Shown here: in pieces, positions 54,811 to 64,000 of the stretch
Numbering within the stretch: the first letter of the stretch is position 1
How the letters are laid out: each line of letters begins with the position of its first letter
Source of the DNA: Nelumbo lutea
Taxonomy: Eukaryota; Streptophyta; Magnoliopsida; Proteales; Nelumbonaceae
Assembly (NCBI GenBank): GCA_022828595.1
Contig: JAKGHH010000006.1
Location: forward strand, 17,232,499 to 17,296,498
Reading direction: 5' to 3'
Length of the DNA: 64,000 nt
Notes under the pieces: model-generated
Told to the model about the DNA's origin: nothing
Seen by the model: the letters and a program-made list of their open reading frames with translations, nothing else
Database searches by the model: none
Translations under genes and position numbers: made by a program

Positions 54811-57190
54811 TCAGCATTGCATTCATAGTTGGTTTAATTTGCTTAACTTTACATTTTGTTTTGAATGCAACTGCTGTACTACTGTAGTTATGTTTCTTCT
54901 TTCTTAAGTAGATTACTTTCTTTTTCTGGTTTCAGTTTCATTTTAATAAAGGCATATTTGATTTCTATTCAATCTTGATGTTGTTCCCTTCAAAAAGAAA
55001 AAAAATAAAAATAAAAAAATCACATAAACATGAGTGTTGCAGATCTGAGTTGCATTCGGCACTCAGATCAGCAGATTTCAGATCTGCAGCACTCAGCCGA
55101 AAAGAGTTGCTTGTGTTTCAGATTTTATTATTCTTTTCTTTCATTATAAAAAGAAAAAACAAAACAAATGAAAAAAAAAAGGGAGAGATCTTTTGAACAA
55201 CCAGAGGAGCAATTGAGAATTCGGATCAGAACTCAGATCTGAGTTCAGATCTGAATTCTGCTATTGCAGATCTGCAACAGTTCAGATCTGAGTTCCTCTG
55301 AACTCAGACCTGAACTGATGAAATTTTGAGGGGAATTGGGTGTCATCACCACCCCAATTCACCCTAGGGCACTTCTGCTATTCCCCCAAAACAATTTGGT
55401 AGCAATAACTGAAGGTAAGGCAATTGAGAATTCAGATCCAAACTCAGACTTAAGTTCAGATCTGAATTCTGCTGTTACAGTTCTGCTCAGTTCAGATCTG
55501 AATTCCTCTGAACTCAGATCTGAACCGATGCAAGTTTGAGGTGAATTGGGTGCCATCACTACCCCAATCCACCCTATGATACATCCAACCTGCCTCAAGG
55601 GTGAATGGATAGCAAAGAATGAGAGAAATTCAAATCTGAAATGCAGTTGATATGATGTGAGGACTGAACTGATACAGAGCATACTATGAATTCTGGGTGG
55701 ACTGAATTCTTGGCTTTACCCACTTGTAACCGAGCTACATTAGCTAAGGAGATGTGTGTTTGGATTGAATAATTGTGATGCCTCACATATTCAATAAAAG
55801 CTGCAGTGCATTCCACTAGCATTCAGAGCTGTAGCAGGGCTGCTACAGTACAGCAATTAGCATGAAACTCCACTGCTGATCTAGTTAGCTCTCTTTCCCA
55901 TTGATGATCTACTTCATATTTGATTGCTGATTTAGTGTAGCTGGTAGATGTAGTTCTTCAGATGTAGTTCTTCAGCATTGCATTCATAGTTGGTTTAATT
56001 TGCTTAATCTTTCATTTTTGCTTTGAATGCAACTGCTGTATTACTGTAGTTATGCTTCTTTTCTCTTTAGTAGATTATTTTATTTTTCCTTGTTTCAGTT
56101 TAATTTTAATAAAAGGAGACCTGTTTTGCTTTCTATCTTGAAGTTATTACCCTCTAAAAGAAAAAAATCACAAAATCATGAGTGTTGCAGATCTGAGTTG
56201 CATTCGGCACTCAGATCTGCTATAGCAGAACTGCAGCACTCAACCGAAAAAAAAAATTTAGAATAAGTTCAGATCTGAATTGCATTCATCAATCAGACCT
56301 GCACTCATCCAAAAAGATTTTGGTTGCATTGCTGTATTTTGTTTTTAGATTTATAAAAAAAAAAAAGAAAAAAAATAGATAAAGAAAAGAAAAAGAAAAC
56401 AATGAAAAAAATAGCATGTGAAATCTGAAACTCAGATTTGAAGTTCAGATCTGAGTTCAGCCGGTTGTAGGACTGCATTCTGCTAGGTTCAGATCTGAGT
56501 TCATCTAAACTCAGACCTGAACCCACTCTATTTTGATGTGAATTCGGGTAGTGATAGCACCCAATTCACAATTTAATGCATCAGACTTGCCTCATTGATG
56601 AAAATTTAAGCCATGAATGGTAAAATCGGATCTGAAGTGCATGAGAATTTGAGGCAGTATAAGTACATGATCTGAAATTTTTGTGAACTTGATGTTTTGT
56701 CATCTTTTAAATCACTTGCACCCGATCTGAATTGGCTGTGGATTGATGTTTGGATTGGATTAGGACTGATATTTGTGAGGCCTGAAAAGTCCAAAAAGAG
56801 CTTCATATTTTTGATGTAATGGTATTCAGATCTAAATCAAGGCTGCTTTCATTATATTGCAGATCTGATTTCAGGGCTCTGCAATCAATTGAGGCATACA
56901 AGACATATAAGTTGGGACTTGAAATAAGAAGTCTTAAACTCTTGAGTTCAGACTTATTTCAAACCTAATTGCATCATAATTCAGATTTATTGATGTTAGG
57001 TTTTTTTTTGTAAGACTGTTCTCAAAAGCTAAGACTTCAGGTCTGATTCTATTAAGAGCCTGAAGAGCAGCCTAAAGATACTAAATTCAGCAATTGATTT
57101 TAGATCTGATTATAGTAGATGTTAGATATGTTTACTTCTATTTAGTCTAGAATAGTGTGTAATAATATCTATTGCTAATTTAGCTAGCTT
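54811..57190 (+). repeat. Large internal tandem repeat, about 1.16-1.3 kb units
   Basis: TCAGCATTGCATTCATAGTT occurs at 54811 and 55972 (1161 bp apart). Both are followed by GAATGCAACTGCTGTA, GTTTCAGTTT and GAGTGTTGCAGATCTGAG. TGATCTACTTCA recurs at about 55905 and 57206. Within each unit, shorter AATTCAGATCTGAATT blocks repeat again. No coding potential. Confidence 0.78.
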
Positions 57191-57261
57191 TCTTTTTCAT
57201 TAATGATCTACTTCACACTTGAATGCTGGTTTTCAGTAATGGAGCTCTGTTTTTCTTGTTT

Positions 57262-57305
57262 ATAAAAAAAAAAAAAAAAAAAAAAAGAGAGAGAGAGAGA
57301 GAGAA
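57262..57305 (+). repeat. Poly(A) and GA microsatellite
   Basis: About 23 A followed by (GA)n within the nested element interior. Confidence 0.9.
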
Positions 57306-58100
57306 AAAGAGTGAAGCAAATGACTTTGGTTTGTCTTATTAATTACTTGGCTTTGTAAATTTTTCTTGTATAGCTAGTAGATTAGGATTACTTACATTCT
57401 TTTGAATTGTGAATAGTAGTCTTTTTTTATTATTTGGTTTAAATTATTTTTAGTTAGAACAAAGCTTCTGATCTCTGTTGCAAGTAAATTCTAGCAGAAG
57501 AGGCTCCCACCAAAAGAACTCTTGCATATCTGGAAATTAATCTTCAGGAAATCCTCTTTACCCTTCTCTTTACTTGGTATTTCTCTTGTTGGTTTTATTG
57601 TGATCCCCTAACAGTAGGAACATTGAGGACAATGTTCATCTTAAGTGTGGGGGAGTGAGCCCGAGGCTAGGGTATGGGGGCTGAAACCATGCACCCCAAC
57701 ACACATATGCAGGCAATGACATAACCAAAAAAAAAAAAAAAAGACTTGAACCCCTCAAGTTCATTACTATTTATTTGATGATTTTTTTTAAGAAGGAATT
57801 CAATGAGTTGAGGGAGACTGATGTACTTGTTAAGTTTTTATTCTTGTGAATGACCCAATTTGATATATGCATGAGAAAAGGGGAGCTGAATATGCCTTTC
57901 AGCATGACTAGCCCTAACTTCCTTCATGTGTATGGAAGCCCTTGATTTCATTGTTAATGGTCAAGAGAGCTAGTGCACATCTGAAGTGCTAATTCTTGAG
58001 GTTCAATAATTGCAAAGAAGGACAAAAGCCCAAATTGACTCCGCTATTTTGAGTTGAATAGTAAAACTAGCAGCTCAGAACATGAGTCTGACCTCAAGTA
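57306..58100 (+). other. Nested element interior, noncoding
   Basis: No coding motif. It contains CATTGAGGACAATGTTCATC and AAGTGTGGGGGAGTG near 57625-57657, a second polypurine-tract-like sequence 1 kb before the one actually next to the 3' LTR. Confidence 0.6.
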
Positions 58101-58108
58101 AGTGACCA

Positions 58109-58269
58109 GTGTGAGATGGAGCATAAGATGCAATCACACCAAAAAAAAAAAAAAAAAGAAGAAAAGAAAAGAGAAAGACAAGTGTGTGAGATGGAGCATA
58201 AAATGCACTCACACCGAAAAAAAAAAAAAAAAAGAAAAGGGTGAGATGGAGCATAAGATGCACTCACCC
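58109..58269 (+). repeat. Three hairpin-plus-poly(A) units
   Basis: Units at 58109-58139, 58184-58214 and 58239-58269. Each has an outer stem (GTGTGA/TCACAC; GTGTGAG/CTCACAC; GGGTGAG/CTCACCC), a constant ATGGA bulge, and an inner stem GCAT/ATGC around a 3-base loop. Units 1 and 2 are followed by long A-rich tracts. The open frames here are artefacts of the repeats. Confidence 0.75.
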
Positions 58270-58640
58270 TTAGAAATAAGTGATTGTGGTGACAACCGAG
58301 GTTCAAAGGGGCACTCTAAAGTTGAACTCTCATTGAGATTTAGTTATAGATATGAAACTTAGTGAAATTTGATTATTAACCTTGACAATTAAGGAGCTGA
58401 TTTATATATGAATTAGGAGTGAAGGCTAGACTATGATGAAATTCATATTCTCCTTTCCTCGGATCTGATACATATCTTAAATGGTAATTTACAAGAATAA
58501 GAGTTGAGCACTTACAAAAGTTCCCCGACTACTCAATGCATTTCTATCTTAAAAAGTTCACCAGGTAAATGGTGAGAACAGAAGGGGGGAATGTTAAGTT
58601 TATGGCTGATGTCTTTGCTTGAGGACAAACAAAAGCTTAA

Positions 58641-58653
58641 GTGTGGGGGTATT
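58641..58653 (+). other. Polypurine tract of nested element
   Basis: GTGTGGGGGTATT, preceded by GAGGACAAACAAAAGCTTAA, directly before the 3' LTR. Confidence 0.65.
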
Positions 58654-60264
58654 TGATGAACTTACAATTTATCTATAATTTTTGAGGACTTTAGCATGGA
58701 TTTTTATGCCGGTTTTATTAATTTTTGCCTTAATTTAGCTTAATGCTAAGAATAAGTTCAGGGATAATCAATCCAAGAAAAGGAAGGAAAAAGGCAAGAA
58801 AAGAAGGTTCAAAAAGACCAATTTCAGTCCAGCCCGGTCGTGGAAGCAAGAGAGAGCACTTCGGCCCAAAAAGAGCAAGTGAATTCCTTGAGAAAACCCA
58901 AAAAAATAAAGCCTAGCTATGAGGAGAATTCGGCCCAGCAAGGAAGGCCCATTTTTAGCCCAAATAACAGCCTAGAGTGTAGCCCACATGAGCTCAAAAG
59001 CAAGCTAATTTGTAGTCCAAATAGCAGCCCAAAGGGAGCTAGGGGCGGCAACTCCTAGATGTTTCTTGAAGAGAAGGAGGGAGCACTCTAGAAAGTTCAT
59101 GATGGGTGTAATACACCCCATTCTAGATGCTTCAAGAAGGGGCAAGAGCTCCCTTGAAAAACTATATAAGGAGGCCTCTAGGAGGGGAGAAAGTTGTTCA
59201 ATTGCTTGAGAGAAAGGCTCTCCCACTCTTAGAGGTTCGGCCACCTTGAGAGAAGAGAAGAGAAGAAGGCTAGGCGCAAGGAAGAAGAAGAAGAAGGGCT
59301 GAAGGAAGTTCAAGACAAGCAAGCTAGAAGAAGAAGGTGAGTTCGAATTGAGGGATTGTGATTCAAAGATTTTTTGTAATAAATCATTTGTAGTTTCATT
59401 CTCTTTTGATTTGAATTCAGTTTCTTAGTTATATGTTCTTTCTTCTTTCTCCTTGTTTCCATTCTTCCTTGATGTATTTCAGCTTGTAAAATTTCAGTTC
59501 AGCAATCTAATTCTTTTTGATTCATTCAAATGGTCATGCATTGTACTTGAAGTTTCTTGAATAAGGGTGTGATTGCAGATCAATTCGGCCAACTAACCTT
59601 CAAAACTCATATCTGAATTCTCAGATCTGAGATTGCAAGATCTGAATTGCTTGAAAGAGAATTCAGATCTGCAAATTTCAGATTGGGCGAATTAATCTAC
59701 AGTTTGGAATTCCTAGAGTGCTTGAGAGAGACTCTAAGAATTCAGATCTACTATTCAAGAACTGAATTGAGTGCAAGGTTAGAGATAACTTGCACAATTC
59801 AGTTGGTGATCAATTCAGATTTGAATTGATGCCTTAGAAGTGTTTGAAAAAATGCATCCATGGGGATTAGATTCTTGCTAGAGATAGAAGAATCGTCACT
59901 CATGCATAGGATGAACATGCGCTTGAGAGAGGCTGTTCATGACCTTGGGGTTTCACCAAACCAAGGCTCAATCATGATTCATTCGAATGATCCAAATTGA
60001 TAGATTGCTAAATTCTGAGATAGACATTTACTGCTTACTCTTCTAACCTAAATTGAAGGCAATTGGACCAATGATTTAGATAGATTTTAATTTAGGATTT
60101 CTTAGCTTTCATTAGAGTTTTGATTTATTTGTTGATCAGATAAGAAGTGCTCAATTTAGTATTGGTAATTGTTTCCTAAATCCTCGTGGGAACGATACTT
60201 CACTCTCTACTATATTACTTGAACGGCTAGTGCACTTGCTAGTGTCATAATGAGCAACACATCA
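58654..60264 (+). repeat. 3' LTR of the nested element
   Basis: 1611 bp, same termini as the 5' LTR. By eye only scattered single-base differences (for example TAGTCCAAATAGCAG versus TAGCCCAAATATCTG near 59012) plus one- to three-base indels. Confidence 0.92.
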
Positions 60265-61135
60265 TAATGCACCAACAACCTTCCAGAGGTGTATGATGGT
60301 AATTTTCTCAGAAATGGTAGGTGACTTTCTAGAAATATTTATGGATGATTTCTCTGTCTTCGGGGAATCTTTTGAAACTTGTCTCGAACACTTATGAAAA
60401 GTTCTTCAACGATGCGTTGAGACAAACTTGGTACTCAGTTGGGAGAAGAGTCACTTCATGGTCCAAGAAGGTATTGCCTTAGGCCACATAGTTTCTAATC
60501 GAGGGATTGAGGTAGATAAGGCAAAAGTTAACCTAATCTCCAAACTCCCACCTCCCACTTCTGTCAAGCAAATCCGCTCATTTCTTGGACACGTTGGTTT
60601 CTATCGTAGGTTCATTAAGGACTTTTCCAAGATCTCTAGGCCTCTGTGCAATCTTTTGGCAAAGGATGTCCCATTTAATTTTGATGAGGCTTGTCTTAAG
60701 GCTTTCAATTATCTGAAAGAGGCACTGACCAAAGCCCTAATTCTTTAACCTCCCGACTGGTCATTGCCCTTTGAGAAAATGTGTGATGCCTCTAACTACA
60801 CCATCGGAGCAGTTTTGGGATAAAAGGTGAATAAATGCCAGGTGGTAGTATATTATGCTAGTCGCACCCTATCTAAGGCTCAGTTGAATTACACCACCAC
60901 CGAGAAAGAATTGTTAGCTATAGTATTTACTCTAAAAAAGTTTCACATGTACCTATTGGGCACCAAAGTTGTATATTCTGATCACTCAACCATAAGACAT
61001 TTGTTGTCTAAGAAAGAGGCCAAACCTAGGCTCATCAGATGGATCCTCCTTTTGCAAGAATTTGACCTTGAGATTTAGGATAAAAAGGGGTCTAAAAATG
61101 TAGTAGCTGATCATCTGTCAAAAATTCAAATTGAA
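60265..61135 (+). pseudogene. gypsy reverse transcriptase/RNase H, 3' part (copy 2)
   Basis: Continues from 53126: NAPTTFQRCMMVIFSEM, FMDDF at about 60338, FLGHVGFYRRFIKDFSKISR, then RNase H ([29 protein letters not shown]). It shares the TGA and TAG stops of copy 1 and adds new ones at 60746 (ATTCTTTAACC) and about 60821 (GGGATAAAAG). Confidence 0.87.
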
Positions 61136-61309
61136 AAGAGCGAGCCGGTGCATGACTATTCCTTTCCAGATGAACACCTCTTGGTTGTTTCCCATAGTAC
61201 ACCCCCGTGGTTCACTCATATTGTCAACTATTTAGCAGTGGGTAAAATTCCTGAGGGGTGGTCCAAGAATGAGAATGACAGATTCTTCTCACAACTCAAA
61301 TATTATTTT

Positions 61310-62447
61310 TGGTAAGACCCTAACCTATTCCATAATTTTTGTCACACTCTTGCTTGTTGGGGGCCCTTTTTGGGGAAGAAAGCGGTGGCCAAAGTATTCC
61401 AAAGTGGCTTTTATTGGCCAAGTATATTTAAGGATGCCCATGATTTTAGTCAAAATTGTCTAAGATACCAAGCGGTCGGGAATATGTCCCGTAGAGACAT
61501 GATGCGACTTAATCGCATTCTAACTTTAGAAATCTTCAATGTTTGGGGTATTGATTTTATGGGACTGTTTCTGCCATCGTCTGGTCACGATTACATCCTG
61601 GTGGTCATTAATTATGTGTCGAAATGGATTGAGGCGGTAGCAACTCGGACCAATGACCACAAAGTTGTAATGAAATTTATTCAAATGAGCATTTTCTCTA
61701 GGTTTGGGTGTCCACGAGCAATCATTAGTGATGGGGGGGTCATATTTTACTAATGCGCAATTCCGTGCTTTGCTCTGCAAATACAGAATCACTCATAAGA
61801 TAGCAACCCCTTACCATCCCCAAACGAATGGTCAAGTGGAAGTTTTCAATCGGGAAGTTAAGAGTATTCTACAAAAATCTATTAGACCTGATCGAAAAGA
61901 TTGGCTCGACAAATTTGATGATGCACTTTGGGATTATCAGACGGCGTATAAAACTCCCATTGGAATGTCTCCTTAAAGGCTAGTCTTCGGCAAAGCTTGT
62001 CATCTTCTTGTAGAGTTAGAGCATCGGACTTATTGGGCCATCAAAAAGTTTAATTACGATCTAACCCAAGCTGGATCCCACCGGGCTCTGCAATTAAGTG
62101 ACATGGAAGAACTTTACAATGAAGCTTATGAAAGCTCTCTTATCTATAAAGCCAAAATGAAAGCCTTCCATGATAAAAAAATTTCAAGAAAAACATTTAA
62201 ACTTGATCAAAAAGTTTGGCTCTTTAATTCTAGGCTACGGTTGTTTTCGAGAAAATTAAAGTCCAGATGGGATGGGCCGTTTGTTTTTGATAAAGTGTTC
62301 AAACATGGTGCGGTTAGAAAAGTTGATCCTAAGAATGGAACCATGTTCAAGTTTAATGGTCAAAGGCTTAAACCATATATAGAAGGAGTATCTGAGAGTA
62401 GAGGAGTTGAGAACTATAGTCTAAGTGATCCAATTGCGTTTGGCTGA
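61310..62447 (+). pseudogene. gypsy integrase (copy 2)
   Basis: Same motifs as copy 1 ([34 protein letters not shown]) and the same seven-G frameshift. It lacks about 60 bp of the zinc domain present in copy 1 (after CCTATTCCATA) and has an extra stop at about 61974 (TCTCCTTAAAGGC, where copy 1 has TATAGG). Confidence 0.86.
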
Positions 62448-63436
62448 AGATGTTAAACTTAGCGCTGGTTGGGTGGCAATCCAACGTAGTTTAGTTGCTT
62501 TTTCTATTAGGATTAGAGTTTTTGTTTTCTTGATTCGAGACCAGTTGGCAGACCTTGAACCCCTCAGAAAAAAACCTCTTGATTATTCCTTTTGGCCCAA
62601 ATTCCTTTGCAGCATTCTAGCATGCCATTGGGGAAAATGGCATTTAAGTTAGGGAAACCAAAAAAGATTAAAATCTTTATTTCATTAATAGAGATTCCCA
62701 AACAGAAAAAGTTGAGAAAAATGATAAAAGAATATTGAATTTTGTAAAAATTGGTAGCAAGTGATAGGAGTCAAAATTTGTCTTATGTGAATATTGTCGA
62801 AATCATTTAGAAATTGGAAAATACTCCCAAGTTGCCCTTGTTAAGATAAGAAGAGAAAGATTGAGAAATTAGATAAGAATTCTTCAAATTCCTAGAGACA
62901 GTAGGCTACCCTGAACAGTGTTTCAAAAAAAAGAGAAAAAAGAAGGTTAATGGACACCCTAGACTTAGTAACCAGGTCTCTTCACCTAAGTTAAGTATCG
63001 AGATTTGCATCAAATGGGAAAAGAAAGGCTAGAGACACTTACCTAACACTTAGTAATCAGGTTTTTTCACCTAAGTCAAGTGTCGAGATTCACGTCAAAT
63101 GGTGGAAAGTAGCAATAAAAATGTGTGTGCATATCTAGTTTAGGGGTAAAATTCCACTATGCGAAATGATAGAAGAATACCCTCCTGATTTTAAAAATTA
63201 ATCTAAGTTTATCTAGATAGTCTACAAATGGAATGGTATATAAGATTTTTAAGCCAAATTTCTATAATGTTCAAAGTAGGATGATTTTACCCCTTAAACC
63301 CCATATTGATTTATACAAAGTTTGAGAATTCTATAATCAGGATACTTGGCTGATTTTGCAATGGAATCGATCTTTTTACTCAGTGTAATTTTAAAGCTTC
63401 ATTGCTAAGGGACTAGCAATGATCAAGTTGGGGGTG
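62448..63436 (+). other. Noncoding 3' region and polypurine tract (copy 2)
   Basis: Duplicate of 48097-49084, ending AAGTTGGGGGTG before the LTR. No gene. Confidence 0.65.
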
Positions 63437-64000
63437 TGATAACTCTGTATTTTGATGCCTTAACAAGCATCATTTTAGGGCTACCTAAGCCTTAGAATAG
63501 TCAAAATGTATCATTTTTCTAGTTAAATTCAATTTTGTGACATCTGAGGTCCCTGTGCAAATTCTAGGAAAACTAGGGAAGTTTCAGGGCTAAAATGCAG
63601 TTTTTGGGAAGCTAGTGCAAATTCTGACTAGAAGAGCGGTTGTTTCTGTAAAAAATTGAGCACAAGAAGGTGCCTCCTATCTACTAAACCGAGAATGACA
63701 CCCCTCCTACTGTACTGGCATACTCCCCTCTCATTAGCAAACCATAGGGCACCTCCACACTCATTCTTTTCACCTCTAACAAACCCTATCTGCCCCTAAT
63801 TACTAAATCCTCACCTTCCATTCTTCTTAATCTTCACCCTCCATTCTAGGGCACCCGCTCTTTAGCATTCTAACCCTAGGGCACCACCTAACTTCTAATC
63901 ACCACCATTCAGCCTTTAGCCACAAGATCCCAGCCCTCTATCTCACTCACTATCTCAGCCATTCACTATAGGATGCCACCCACTCCTTTTAATCTCCACC
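63437..64000 (+). repeat. 3' LTR of Athila-like element, runs off window
   Basis: Starts TGATAACTCTGTATTTTGAT. Past 63748 it continues with repeated units of the form AGGGCACCACCT...CTAATC(T)CCACC. These also occur in the LTR at 31113-32606, confirming that this is the natural LTR and that copy 1 was cut at the duplication junction. Confidence 0.83.

Larger units (their letters stand above)
53127..60264 (+). mobile_element. Non-autonomous LTR retrotransposon (LARD-like), nested in RT
   Basis: A 7138-bp element bounded by TG...CA, flanked by a perfect 5-bp target duplication TAATG (53122-53126 and 60265-60269). It has two LTRs of 1610 and 1611 bp that look almost identical, a tRNA-Asp primer site and a polypurine tract. 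The 3.9-kb interior has no gag, protease, RT or integrase motif in any frame, so movement must have relied on proteins of another element. The shared primer type suggests an Athila/Tat-class gypsy partner. LTR similarity makes it the youngest insertion in the window. Confidence 0.92.
49392..63743 (+). repeat. Tandem duplication unit 2, interrupted
   Basis: Second copy of the 42116-49391 unit. It consists of 49392-53126 and 60265-63743, split by a 7138-bp LTR element. It carries the Tat-like LTR remainder, a primer site at 49967, and the Athila-like leader, gag, pol and LTR start in the same order. Confidence 0.88.

Noticed and set aside
58075..58362. Lysine-rich plus-strand and phenylalanine-rich minus-strand open frames
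   Set aside because: Produced by translation of poly(A) tracts and tandem hairpins.

Overview
The window is nuclear DNA of a flowering plant, most likely a eudicot. The evidence is AT-rich intergenic sequence, intronless SAUR (small auxin-up RNA) genes with TATA boxes, many MITEs, and dense nested LTR retrotransposons of plant Ty1/copia and Ty3/gypsy (Athila-like and Tat-like) types. I find no bacterial, organellar or viral genome features, no tRNA or rRNA genes, and no CRISPR array. The only genes that look intact are five SAURs of 101-104 codons: 7834-8142 (+), 16120-16428 (-), 17523-17837 (+), 25384-25689 (-) and 26622-26927 (+). Two more SAURs (33564-33870 -, 34593-34822 +) are broken.

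Layout. 1-3763: 5' part of a decayed copia element on the minus strand, with its 5' LTR at 3057-3763, abutting an RNase H-like fragment (to 4342). 4343-15590: low-density DNA with a lone SAUR and a series of MITEs. Several have recognisable target-site duplications: Harbinger/Tourist-like, hAT-like and one 1.4 kb Mutator-like element. 15594-34822: three tandem copies (A, B, C) of one module, a divergently transcribed SAUR pair. Copy A carries a 4.5 kb copia element in its 3' flank, and copy B keeps the matching empty site. Between B and C lies a truncated minus-strand Athila-like gypsy element plus a Tat-like scrap. Copy C is pseudogenised, and its plus-strand gene is cut by a CACTA-type transposon end at 34823.

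34823-about 42031: the CACTA-derived region. It holds subterminal repeats and decayed minus-strand pieces of unrelated host genes. An autophagy ATG11-like piece and a catalase exon are recognisable, which suggests gene capture.

42032-64000: a gypsy complex. A chimera (Tat-like LTR, primer-binding site and gag start fused to an Athila-like leader-gag-pol-LTR) is present as a direct tandem duplication of about 7.28 kb. The junction lies at a 5-bp microhomology (ATAGG), and both copies share the same disabling stops and frameshift. The second copy is split inside its reverse transcriptase by a 7138-bp LTR element (53127-60264) that has near-identical 1.6 kb LTRs, a 5-bp target duplication and no gag-pol. 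Its interior is made of large repeats rich in the AGATCT palindrome and ends in three hairpin-plus-poly(A) units.

Functionally, the SAURs are expected to act in auxin-responsive cell expansion. Everything else is transposon sequence or its debris. All assignments come from reading the sequence; no database search was run.
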